Of a stretch of 42,382 nucleotides of DNA, positions 33,179-41,101 are shown piece after piece; within the stretch, counting starts at the first letter, position 1, and every line of letters starts with the position of its first letter. Source of the DNA: an uncultured bacterium (lineage in GTDB: Bacteria > Planctomycetota > UBA8108 > UBA1146); NCBI GenBank assembly GCA_937876125.1, contig CALEHF010000021.1:1-42382 (forward strand), given 5' to 3'. The notes under the pieces are model-generated. The model was not told the DNA's origin. It was given only the letters and a program-made list of their open reading frames with translations, and did not search any database. The position numbers and the translations under genes are program-made.

Positions 33179-34789
33179 TCAGGTGCGCTTCACGATCAAC
33201 AGGGTCACGTCATCGCTCGGCTCGGCTCCTCGGGTGTGATCCGCGAGGTCGGCGATCACCGTTTGCACGATCGTCTCGGCGTCGTGCTCCTGTACCGCTT
33301 CGAGAACGGCGACGAACCGCTCGGGCGTGTACTCATTGCCGTCGACGTCCATCGCCTCGATCACCCCGTCTGTGTACAGAACAAGGAAGTCGCCGATCTC
33401 CAGGTGGAACTTTCCGATTTGGAGGGCTTGCGAGAAGAGCGGTCCAGGATCCATGCCGAGCGCGATGCCGGAAGGCTGAATTTGCCCAATCGACCCCTTG
33501 GCTGCCTGATACAGGTACGCGGGGTTGTGTCCCGCACGCCCCACCTCCAATCGGCCGGAGGCAGGATCAAAGTCGAAATAGATCAACGTGACGAACATAC
33601 CGCGCGTCATGTCGCGAGAGAGGCTCTCGTTCACGACACTGAGGAGATCGGAGACTCGATTGTGAGCATGCGCCGCCATCCGAACGAGACTGCGCGTCAT
33701 CGTCATCACCAGGCTGCCAGGGATTCCCTTCCCCGAGACGTCGGCGACGACGATACCCAGTCGATCCCCTTCGAGCGGGATGAAGTCGTAGTAGTCACCA
33801 CCGACCTCCTTCGCCGAAGCGTAGTATGCGGCGATCTGATACCCATCGATCGCGGGCAGAGTCTCGGGAAGTAATGCGCTCTGAATGCGGGTCGCGATGG
33901 CGAGATCGCGCTCGAGGGAAAGTCGCCGGAGTTCTTGCGCTTGGGCATCGGAAAGCTGATGAGTCATTCGATTGAAGGCGGCGGCGAGCGAGCCAAGTTC
34001 ATCGTGACTGCGCACGGCGGATTGGTGATCGAGGTCTCCCTGCGCCACGCGTTCCATATCTCGTTTCAACTCTCGAATCGGCCCGGTCAAAACTCGACCG
34101 ACGAACAACACCACCGGGATACCGATCACGAGCGCGATGAGCACATTGCGAATGACACTCGAGCTGAGCTTCCGTTCCAGGTCATCGATTCGATCGGCAG
34201 AGAGGAACACCTGAACGAAGCCCACCACTCGACCCTCGAACTGGATGGGGCGCTCGAAGAAGCGGACGCGGCGCTTCGAACCGGCGGTAGAGAGAAATCC
34301 GGTCTGAATCTCCACACCCGCTCGGGTCCCTTCTTCCGACTGGAGGGGTTGGAGATTCTCGAGATTGATCTTGTTCCCGGCTCCCGCGCGCTCGATGAAG
34401 GTTTCTCCCCTCGGGCCGAAAATAATGATGTCGAGGACTTCGGCGGCGGCCGGGTCTTCGATGCGAGCGCGCAGCTGCGCCGCGAGTTTCGTCTGGGCTT
34501 CGGCCTTCTCGGAGCTCGGGCGATTATCCGCCCAGAAGGGATCGGTCTCACTCGCAAACATGGCGGCAAGGATGCCGGTCTGGTTGATCTCCCGATCGAC
34601 CGAAGAGAGGGAGAGCCGCAAATCAGAGCGTGCGACGAAGATCAGGAAGACCACCAGAAGGACCGCGGTCACGACGGCATACTTCACCGCGATGGGAATC
34701 GTCTGGGTCGGAACCTGCTCGCCCGGACGGTGGCGGGTCGAATGGGTGCGGCCCCCGGCACCTCGCGCACCTCCCGCCGAGCCGTGCAT
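33179..34789 (-). CDS. SpoIIE/RsbU-type PP2C phosphatase with HAMP domain
   Basis: This 536-residue membrane sensor phosphatase probably dephosphorylates a STAS antagonist in partner switching. Two transmembrane helices (about 30-50 VVTAVLLVVFLIFVA; about 220-245 VLIALVIGIPVVLFVGRVL) flank a periplasmic sensor of about 170 residues. A HAMP domain (TGPIRELKRDMERVAQGDLD) and a short coiled coil follow. The PP2C/SpoIIE domain then shows GGDYYDFIPL, IVVADVSGKGIPGSLVM, GRAGHNPAYL, LYTDGVIEAMD and PSDDVTLLIVK, with the metal-binding aspartates kept. ATG 34789 has GAGGAG 5 nt upstream; a TTG at 34873 would add 28 residues. It is upstream of the STAS gene on the same strand. No RsbW-like kinase gene is in the window. 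Confidence 0.88.
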   Translation of the reverse strand: MHGSAGGARGAGGRTHSTRHRPGEQVPTQTIPIAVKYAVVTAVLLVVFLIFVARSDLRLSLSSVDREINQTGILAAMFASETDPFWADNRPSSEKAEAQTKLAAQLRARIEDPAAAEVLDIIIFGPRGETFIERAGAGNKINLENLQPLQSEEGTRAGVEIQTGFLSTAGSKRRVRFFERPIQFEGRVVGFVQVFLSADRIDDLERKLSSSVIRNVLIALVIGIPVVLFVGRVLTGPIRELKRDMERVAQGDLDHQSAVRSHDELGSLAAAFNRMTHQLSDAQAQELRRLSLERDLAIATRIQSALLPETLPAIDGYQIAAYYASAKEVGGDYYDFIPLEGDRLGIVVADVSGKGIPGSLVMTMTRSLVRMAAHAHNRVSDLLSVVNESLSRDMTRGMFVTLIYFDFDPASGRLEVGRAGHNPAYLYQAAKGSIGQIQPSGIALGMDPGPLFSQALQIGKFHLEIGDFLVLYTDGVIEAMDVDGNEYTPERFVAVLEAVQEHDAETIVQTVIADLADHTRGAEPSDDVTLLIVKRT

Positions 34790-35282
34790 GCCCGCTCCTC
34801 GGACACCGGATCCTCGGGGATGGGTTCCGGGGCGGCGATCATCGGGACTCGGGTGGCGACTCGGTCTGCTCAAGTTTGAGGCCCTTCGCCAGTGCAGAGA
34901 TCAACCGGTCGGCCGAACCGCGCGCGGGAGCGACCCCGTCGTGCGACTCACCTCGCGGACGCCTTCCTCGAGAAACGGTCGAATCCAGCCACCCATCTTG
35001 TTCGAGCGCGGGTGGTCCCCTACCGTACTGTTCTCGACCAGTTTTGCCAGCGGGCAGTCAGTATGGTCGGGCCGTCCTCATGGATCAGCCGCGAGGCACG
35101 GCCTTTTCTTGCTGCCCAGTCCGATGGGCTACACAGTCCTATTGGCTGGCCAGCCTCATCGGCTGGTCGGCGTCCCACTTCATCCTGGCACCCTGAATCG
35201 GCGGGCTCAGCCGAACTGGCTCCCCACGGCTCCTCACCTCTCTAAAAGACTCTCTTTGCTGCGACGAACAAAGGACCGCTTG
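34790..35282. other. Divergent region, phosphatase to MFS gene
   Basis: About 490 bp holding both promoters. A minus-strand frame (34901-35077) reads like protein in part (MGGWIRPFLEEGVREVSRTT) but has no ribosome site and no good start. A stem CCACCC/GGGTGG (34989-34994 with 35010-35015) lies inside it. No tRNA or known RNA was recognised. Confidence 0.35.
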
Positions 35283-36638
35283 ATGACCCCGGCAGACACA
35301 ACCGGCCCCCATCCCCCGAGGAGCTCCGAGAGGGGACCGGGGGAATCGGTGGTGATCCTCGTCTCCCTGTGCCGGTTCGCCGAGGCGATCGCGGTCGGGA
35401 TGCTGGTCCCGATCCTGCCCCTCTTCATCGCCAGCTTCGAAATCTCAGACACCGGGGGAATCTCCGGGTGGATCCGCGACCAACTCCCCGCCTTCGCCTC
35501 GCGCATCCCCTCTCTCGTCTCGCCGACCGCGGAGAGCCGCACCGCGCTCGTCTTCTCGATCGCCGGGATCACGATGTCGATCGCGCAGATCTTCTCGGGC
35601 AGACTCTCCGATCGATTCGATCGCAGAAAGCCGTTCATCATCGCCGGAATGCTCGGCGGCGCGGCATGCTCCGCCGCCCTGGCCCTCGCCGATAGCTTCT
35701 CCGATCTGCTCGTCACTCGCATCGCACAGACGACGTTCCTCGGTCTGACCTTCCCGCCGATGATGGCGATCATCGCGCGTCACTCCTCCCCCGGGCGCGG
35801 GGGACGCATGCTCGGTCTATACTCGACGATCCGCCTTCTCGGGTTCGCACTCGGCCCTCCGGTCGGGGGTCTGCTCGCACAGTTCGGCGGCATCCAGACC
35901 ACCTTCTACGGCTCGGCGATCCTGCTCACTGTGTCGATCGCGCTCGTCGCTCGATTCGTCCCCGACCCCCGAGAAGGCCCCGTGAAACGGTCGGAGCGCG
36001 GCCCACGCGTTCCGGTGCCGTTCATGTTTCGACTCCTGGGCGCGAGCACCTTCTTGATGATGGTCGGGATCGCGGCGGTGATTTCACTCTTCCCTGCCTA
36101 CCAACGGGAGTTTGGCGCCACAGAAGCGCAGCTCGGTCTCGCCTTCAGCGCGTTCATCGGCACGCGCTGTCTCTTCCAATACGCGAGCGGCTGGCTCGGG
36201 GATCGGTTCGACAAGAAGCTCGTGCTGCTCGGCGCGCTCGCACTGCTCGGGCCGCTGGTCGCACTCCAAGCGTACGCGACCTCCCTGAACCAGTTGATTG
36301 TCCTGCGCATGGGTCTCGGGGTTGCCTCGGCCGCGATGAGTGCGTCGATCGGGGGAATCAGCGCCGAGCGAAGCCAGGCTGGCAACCGGGCGCGAGTGAT
36401 GGGGATCAATTCGATGAGCTTCACGATGGGGGTCGCCACCGGACCACTGTTGACGGGCTTCATCCCCGATCGCAAACTCGCATTCGCGATCCCCGGGGTG
36501 GCGGCGCTCCTCTGGATCGCGGTGATCGCGTTCGTCGTCCCCGGCGATCGCACCCACGCACGCTACGAAGAAGAGAAGCTCGGTAAGAGCGCGAGCACAC
36601 CTCCGGCATCGAGCGCAAAGAGCACGAGCCCGGCGTAG
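35283..36638 (+). CDS. MFS transporter
   Basis: This 451-residue 12-helix transporter of the major facilitator superfamily starts at ATG 35283, with AAAGGA 7-8 nt upstream; the long extension to the left is not coding. The loop 2-3 motif SGRLSDRFDRRKP (usual GxLaDrxGrrkxl) and its repeat GWLGDRFDKKLVLLG between helices 8 and 9 are clear. There is a long periplasmic loop after helix 1 (about 48-80, SDTGGISGWIRDQLPAFASR). It resembles drug or small-molecule exporters (TetA/EmrD-like); substrate unknown. Its last 76 nt overlap the end of pgpA on the other strand. It is a single-gene unit. Confidence 0.87.
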   Translation: MTPADTTGPHPPRSSERGPGESVVILVSLCRFAEAIAVGMLVPILPLFIASFEISDTGGISGWIRDQLPAFASRIPSLVSPTAESRTALVFSIAGITMSIAQIFSGRLSDRFDRRKPFIIAGMLGGAACSAALALADSFSDLLVTRIAQTTFLGLTFPPMMAIIARHSSPGRGGRMLGLYSTIRLLGFALGPPVGGLLAQFGGIQTTFYGSAILLTVSIALVARFVPDPREGPVKRSERGPRVPVPFMFRLLGASTFLMMVGIAAVISLFPAYQREFGATEAQLGLAFSAFIGTRCLFQYASGWLGDRFDKKLVLLGALALLGPLVALQAYATSLNQLIVLRMGLGVASAAMSASIGGISAERSQAGNRARVMGINSMSFTMGVATGPLLTGFIPDRKLAFAIPGVAALLWIAVIAFVVPGDRTHARYEEEKLGKSASTPPASSAKSTSPA

Positions 36639-37072
36639 AGTCCTGCGAGAACGTCGTCGAGCAGAACCCCCCACTTCCCGGGAATCTTCTCGAGCCGCCC
36701 CACCCCGAGCCACTTCGTGATATCGAAGAGCCGAAAGAGCCCGAACCCGATCGCGAGTGTGTATCCGAAGGGCACGTCGCTGGCGATGGGCACGGCGAGG
36801 GCGATCCACTGCCCACACGCCTCGTCGCTGACCACCGCGCCAGGGTCCTCTTCGCCGAAGACAGCCTCGATCCGATCGCCGACCCCGAGGTGTAAGAGGG
36901 CGATCAGAGCGGCAAGTGCCGGCATGAGCCACAGCTCGCGAACCCCCGCCCCCCACAGAATTCCCGCGACACAGATCGCCGCGAGCGAGCCAAAGGTCCC
37001 GGGGGCCTTCGGAGCGGCACCGCTCCCGCCAAAGGTCAGGATGAGCCAGGAGAAGCGATCTTTGGGGCTCAC
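36563..37072 (-). CDS. pgpA: Phosphatidylglycerophosphatase A
   Basis: This 169-residue membrane enzyme removes the phosphate from phosphatidylglycerol phosphate, the last step of phosphatidylglycerol synthesis. Typical PgpA features are the N-terminal FGGSGAAPKAPGTFGSLAA, SDEACGQWIAL (metal-binding Asp/Glu), FRLFDITKWLGVGRLEKIPG and GVLLDDVLAGLYAG. Three or four transmembrane helices are present. GTG 37072 was chosen because it overlaps the pgsA stop (GTGA), giving translational coupling, and gives the normal PgpA length. The C-terminus runs 76 nt antisense into the MFS gene. It is the third gene of rimO-pgsA-pgpA. Confidence 0.92.
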   Translation of the reverse strand: MSPKDRFSWLILTFGGSGAAPKAPGTFGSLAAICVAGILWGAGVRELWLMPALAALIALLHLGVGDRIEAVFGEEDPGAVVSDEACGQWIALAVPIASDVPFGYTLAIGFGLFRLFDITKWLGVGRLEKIPGKWGVLLDDVLAGLYAGLVLFALDAGGVLALLPSFSSS

Positions 37073-37713
37073 GAAGTCGGACCCACTCTCTCGCCGGATT
37101 CTGAGTTCGGAGTCGTCGCTGATTGGGCCTTCGCCGCAACCTTGAGGTAGTCGAAGAGCGAAATCAGCGTCGCGGCGAGAGTGGCGTAGAGAAGCACCAG
37201 CCCCGTCACTCGCCACGCCCCTCCAACACCGGGCGAAAACTCGAGCGCCTCCACGACGAAGACGAACGGGATCAACACCGACTGGAGGATCATCTTGATC
37301 TTCCCCCCCCAACGCGCGCCGAATGGAATGCCGCGGCTCTCGAGGTACGAGCGCAAGCCGCTGACGAGAAATTCACGCGCCAGCAGCACGACGACGAACC
37401 ACGGGGCGATGAGATCCGAGATGGGGATCAAGTAGATCAGCGTGCCGAGAACCAGCAGCTTGTCGGCGAAGGGATCCGCGATGCGACCGAACGCGGTGAC
37501 GAGGTTCAGCTTGCGCGCGAGCATGCCGTCGAGCCAATCGGTCGACACGCAAAAGGTGAAGAGCGCGGCCGCGACCCAGAGCGAGGTCGATCGATCGGCG
37601 AATAGTTGGACCCCGCCGAATTGCAGCGAGAGCAAGATAAACAGGACGAACGCGAGCGCGATGCGACTCAGCGTAATCTTGTTCGGGAGGTTCCACCACT
37701 CGGGCTTCGGCAT
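37069..37713 (-). CDS. pgsA: CDP-diacylglycerol-glycerol-3-phosphate phosphatidyltransferase
   Basis: This 214-residue inner-membrane enzyme makes phosphatidylglycerol phosphate from CDP-diacylglycerol and glycerol-3-phosphate. The CDP-alcohol phosphatidyltransferase signature D-x2-D-G-x2-A-R-x8-G-x3-D-x3-D is complete in DWLDGMLARKLNLVTAFG and RIADPFADK. The start has the typical NLPNKITLSRI. Four to six transmembrane helices. ATG 37713 follows a purine-rich site (GAGAAG). It lies 52 nt after rimO, and its stop overlaps the pgpA start by 4 nt. The two lipid genes act in consecutive steps. Confidence 0.95.
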   Translation of the reverse strand: MPKPEWWNLPNKITLSRIALAFVLFILLSLQFGGVQLFADRSTSLWVAAALFTFCVSTDWLDGMLARKLNLVTAFGRIADPFADKLLVLGTLIYLIPISDLIAPWFVVVLLAREFLVSGLRSYLESRGIPFGARWGGKIKMILQSVLIPFVFVVEALEFSPGVGGAWRVTGLVLLYATLAATLISLFDYLKVAAKAQSATTPNSESGERVGPTS

Positions 37714-37765
37714 GCGCTTGGCTTCTCGTTCCAGAGGAGGGGAGCGGCACTCCGCCAGCGACCAC

Positions 37766-39127
37766 CTACCGAGTCGACGGGTGCTTCACCAACTCAGCGA
37801 TGAGATCGTAATCTTCCGTGGCGGTGATCCGCGCCTGGACGTAGTCGCCGGCACTCCCGGCATCGTCGGGGAGGAAGATGCGAGTGTCGATCTCGGGGGC
37901 CTCGGCGTAGCTGCGACCGGTGAGGCGTGATCCTGCCTCTGTCTCGAACCAACCGTCGATCAGAACCTCGGTCTCGGTCCCGACCCGGCGGGCATTCCAC
38001 GCAAAGGCGACCTGCTGTTGGGCGAGCATCAGCCGCTCGACCCGATCCGCCGCGATCTCAGGAGCGATCTTCTCGGGAAGCCTCACCGCCGGCGTACCGT
38101 CCTCGTCGGAGTACGCGAAGACTCCGACACGCTCGATCTCGATCTCTTCGACGAAGTCGATGAGCTTCTGGAACTGCGCCTCGGTCTCGCCGGGGAACCC
38201 GACGATGAACGTGGTACGCAAGACGAGATCATCGATCTTGTCGCGCATCCGACGAAACAGATCGACGGTGTCCTTCTCCCCCATCCGACGACCCATCCGT
38301 TTGAGGACCAGGTCGTCGATGTGTTGGATCGGCATATCGATGTAGGGAATCACGCGGTCGAGGCTCGCGACCGCATCGATCATCGCTTCGGAGAACTTGT
38401 AGGGATACGTGTAGAGCAGTCGCGTCCACTTCAGCCCGTCGACCCCATTGAGCTCTTCGAGCAGTCGCGGAAGGTGGTAGTCGCTGTCGAGGTCGAAGCC
38501 GTAGCTGGTGAGATCTTGAGAGATGAGATTGAGCTCCGTCGCGCCGCTCGCAATCAGCTCGCGCGCTTCATCGAGCACCATTTCGACCGGCTTCGAGCGA
38601 AACTTGCCGCGAAAGCTCGGGATCGAACAGAAGGTGCAGGGGTTGTCGCACCCCTCGCTGATCCGAAGGTACGCGCTGTGCACCGGGGTCAATCGGAGAC
38701 GTGAGCCTTCGGAGTACGCAGGGTGGTTCGGCTCCTTGACCTGCACGGGATGCTCGAGGCGTGCGTTGGTCACCAGCTCGGTGAGGATCTCCGGCATCCG
38801 CGAGTATTCGGACAGCCCGACGATCGCGTCGATCTCGGGGATCTCCCCCTTCAACTCATCCGGGTAGCGCTGACCCAGGCACCCCGCCACCACCACGAGC
38901 TTCGCCGGATCGTTCTCCTTGTAGCTGATGAGCTCGAGGATGTGATCGATCGATTCCTGCTTGGCCGCCTCGATGAATCCGCAGGTGTTTACCATCAACA
39001 CGTCTGCGGTTTCGGGATCGGGAGAGACGATGAATCCCTGCGCGCCGACCCGCCCGAGGATGACCTCGGAGTCGACGAGATTCTTCGGGCAGCCGAGGCT
39101 GACGAGGTGCACCGAAATCGGTTTCAC
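37766..39127 (-). CDS. rimO: Ribosomal protein S12 methylthiotransferase RimO
   Basis: This 453-residue radical-SAM enzyme adds a methylthio group to the conserved Asp of ribosomal protein S12. The N-terminal domain carries auxiliary cluster ligands C13 (SLGCPKN), C49 (NTCGF) and C83 (AGCLGQ). The radical SAM motif is C160-x3-C164-x2-C167 (EGCDNPCTFCSIP). A C-terminal TRAM-like domain (about 385-453) binds substrate. The motif SLGCPKNLVDSE separates RimO from MiaB. GTG 39127 gives the family N-terminus (KPISVHLVSLGCPKN). It is the first gene of rimO-pgsA-pgpA, an arrangement seen in other bacteria. Confidence 0.95.
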   Translation of the reverse strand: MKPISVHLVSLGCPKNLVDSEVILGRVGAQGFIVSPDPETADVLMVNTCGFIEAAKQESIDHILELISYKENDPAKLVVVAGCLGQRYPDELKGEIPEIDAIVGLSEYSRMPEILTELVTNARLEHPVQVKEPNHPAYSEGSRLRLTPVHSAYLRISEGCDNPCTFCSIPSFRGKFRSKPVEMVLDEARELIASGATELNLISQDLTSYGFDLDSDYHLPRLLEELNGVDGLKWTRLLYTYPYKFSEAMIDAVASLDRVIPYIDMPIQHIDDLVLKRMGRRMGEKDTVDLFRRMRDKIDDLVLRTTFIVGFPGETEAQFQKLIDFVEEIEIERVGVFAYSDEDGTPAVRLPEKIAPEIAADRVERLMLAQQQVAFAWNARRVGTETEVLIDGWFETEAGSRLTGRSYAEAPEIDTRIFLPDDAGSAGDYVQARITATEDYDLIAELVKHPSTR

Positions 39128-39353
39128 GGCCGTGTCTCTCTCTCTGGGGGGGATTACGGAAGCCAGGAGGGTAGCACGCGCTCTCGGGGGTCGTCACCGC
39201 ATTCGCGGCCGGAACCCGGGATTGTCCCCCAATCGATGAATACCGCACGAACTATTCTTCCTGCATTATTCCGGGGCGAGAGGCGGAGCATCCGACTCCG
39301 CACCGATTCGTGGACGGGGTCCCCACCACAGGGCCCGGGAAGGAAGGCAACAC

Positions 39354-39527
39354 ATGTCTCTCACTTGTACGGCAACCTCAATCACGTTCATCGTCGAGCG
39401 GTGCGTCGATGGCCGCATCAACAAACTCACCATGAAGAAATACGAGTGCACGGACGCGCAGGGAAAGACCAGCCAGCTTCTTGAGGTGATCGACACGGAG
39501 GTCACCACGACGCCGTGCAGTTGGTGA
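39354..39527 (+). CDS. 57-residue Cys-containing small protein
   Basis: ATG 39354 to TGA 39525-39527 encodes MSLTCTATSITFIVERCVDG, then RINKLTMKKYECTDAQGKTS and a tail ending TTTPCSW. A strong ribosome site, GGAAGGAAGG, lies 7 nt before the ATG, and a 34-nt perfect palindromic terminator begins 8 nt after the stop. That makes it a convincing small gene despite having no known relative. Four cysteines (5, 17, 32, 56) and a C-terminal CSW are notable. There is no signal peptide or transmembrane helix. It could be a small cytoplasmic protein, a metal binder or a peptide precursor; no modifying enzyme is adjacent. It diverges from rimO. Confidence 0.65.
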   Translation: MSLTCTATSITFIVERCVDGRINKLTMKKYECTDAQGKTSQLLEVIDTEVTTTPCSW

Positions 39528-39535
39528 GAATCGAT

Positions 39536-39569
39536 GTGACTCCCGCCGCCCATGGGCGGCGGGAGTCAC
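39536..39569. terminator. 34-nt perfect palindrome terminator
   Basis: GTGACTCCCGCCGCCC (39536-39551) and GGGCGGCGGGAGTCAC (39554-39569) are perfect complements with only AT between them. It lies between the small Cys gene and the converging kinase pseudogene, and it includes the latter's TGA (39566-39568). Confidence 0.8.
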
Positions 39570-40865
39570 CGCTCTTCGGGCGCCTCGTAGACGAGAATCA
39601 CGTGGGCAGGGAGAGACATCCATGCTACTTGCCGACTCCCCGTCAGCTGACCGTCGTCGAGCAGGCCCCGAGCGAAGGCCTGCGTGTCGACGCGCACGTA
39701 GTTTGTTGGCGGTTCTTGGCTCGGAGAGTAGATCCCCCCTCGGTCATTATTCTGTGTCGCGAATTGCAAGATGAAACAGTGATGCCCTTTGAGGGTCTCG
39801 AGCAGCTCGAGGCGGCTCTCTTCGCGCCAGCCGAGGTCGGTGCGTTGGCACGCCGCCATGATCCGTTTGAACTCGGTCTCGGTCGGGAGCCGACAACCGA
39901 GATCGGCCGCGATCCCCATCGCCGCGTGCACCGAGCAATTCGCGAGACTGTCCTTCGCTTCAAATGCTCCGCCCTTCCAATCGATGTGCACCCAGTAGCT
40001 GCCGGGGGGGCATGGGTCCGATGCATAGCGCTCCACTGCCAGCCGCGCCTCGCCATAACTCACCGGTTCAAGCCGAACGTACAATTCCGGTTCCCCGGGA
40101 AGGCGAACGAAGCCCCGGCTCTCGGGAGATTCTCCCACCCAGCGGAACTTGAACTGATGCGCCTCGCAATCGACATCGACGAAATGCGCCGTCGATCTCC
40201 TCACGCCCTCGACCTCGGTGACTACCTCGTAGATTCGGCCGGGTGGGAGCCGAACAGTCTTGCCGGTCTTGACCCTGCGCTCTGATCCCAACGGTTCCTG
40301 CCACTCCCGAGGATGCTGTCGCACGAGGAGATCGAGTTTCTTGTTCTCCGACTCGGCGAACGAAACCGTCACCCAATCTGCTGTCTTTGCGCTCTGGATT
40401 TGACCGACCAGCATGGCGCCCGCCCCGAGCGCGAGAAGAGCGAGCAAGAGCACAGCCCGCTTCCTCACCCAGCGCCCAACGTACCGTAGGGGGTGAACCC
40501 CTTTTGTTCGGACCGCCTGGTTCGAACGAAACCGCCGCAGCTCATCGGCCATCTCGCGCGCATTCTCGAATCGCCGCTTGCTGTCGTGCTCCATGCACTT
40601 CGCAACGATGTTCGCGAGATCACGAGGGACGCGGGGATTCAACGTTCGCAGCGGGGCGTACTCCCCCAACATGATCGCGCGCAAGACCCCCTGATAGCTC
40701 TCCGCGTCAAAGGGATACTGGTTCGTGAGACAGTGATAGAGCGTGACGCCGAGAGAGAAGATATCGGTGCGGAGATCGACAACGACCCTTTGTGGCTCGG
40801 TAGACGACACCGGCCCCCCCTTGCCCCAGCTTCTCGTGCAGTTCATAACCGGCGATGGACGACAA
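39566..40865 (-). pseudogene. Ser/Thr kinase-SUMF1 gene with excised catalytic core
   Basis: Reading from TTG 40865 the product starts as a Hanks kinase, SSIAGYELHEKLGQGGAGVV followed by YRA, with the complete Gly-rich loop. At about 40800 the sequence jumps, out of frame, to RVVVDLRTDIFSLGVTLYHC, which is kinase subdomain IX. The ATP-lysine, HRD, DFG and APE regions (about 150 residues) are missing, and a frameshift joins the halves. Downstream the frame is intact: the end of the kinase fold, one transmembrane helix (AVLLLALLALGAGAMLV) and a C-terminal SUMF1/formylglycine-enzyme-like region (HAAMGIAADLGCRLPTETEF). This is a planctomycete-type kinase that lost its active site by an internal deletion. 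The long 3' frame could still give a partial product from an internal start, but no good ribosome site was found. Confidence 0.75.
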
Positions 40866-41101
40866 GGCGGGAACCTCACTCCGAACTCGGACGTAGAACC
40901 AAACTGGCCCCAATGGGCTTACGGGCCCGGCGAGCCCGGCGGGAAAGCTTGAGTCATCACGGCTCGCCGCTCGAGCGAGGTCCAGATTACTATTTCTTTT
41001 AGGTCCGCGAACCGTGCTCCGGCCCCTCTCCCGACCCACCGTCGACCTCGCCCTGATTCACGGGTATCTTCCGCACCCCTCCTCTTCCTGAAAGAGAATC
41101 G

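Noticed and set aside
34901..35077. Minus-strand frame with protein-like text (MGGWIRPFLEEGVREVSRTT) before the phosphatase gene
   Set aside because: Only 31 codons follow its single ATG, there is no ribosome site and no known relative.
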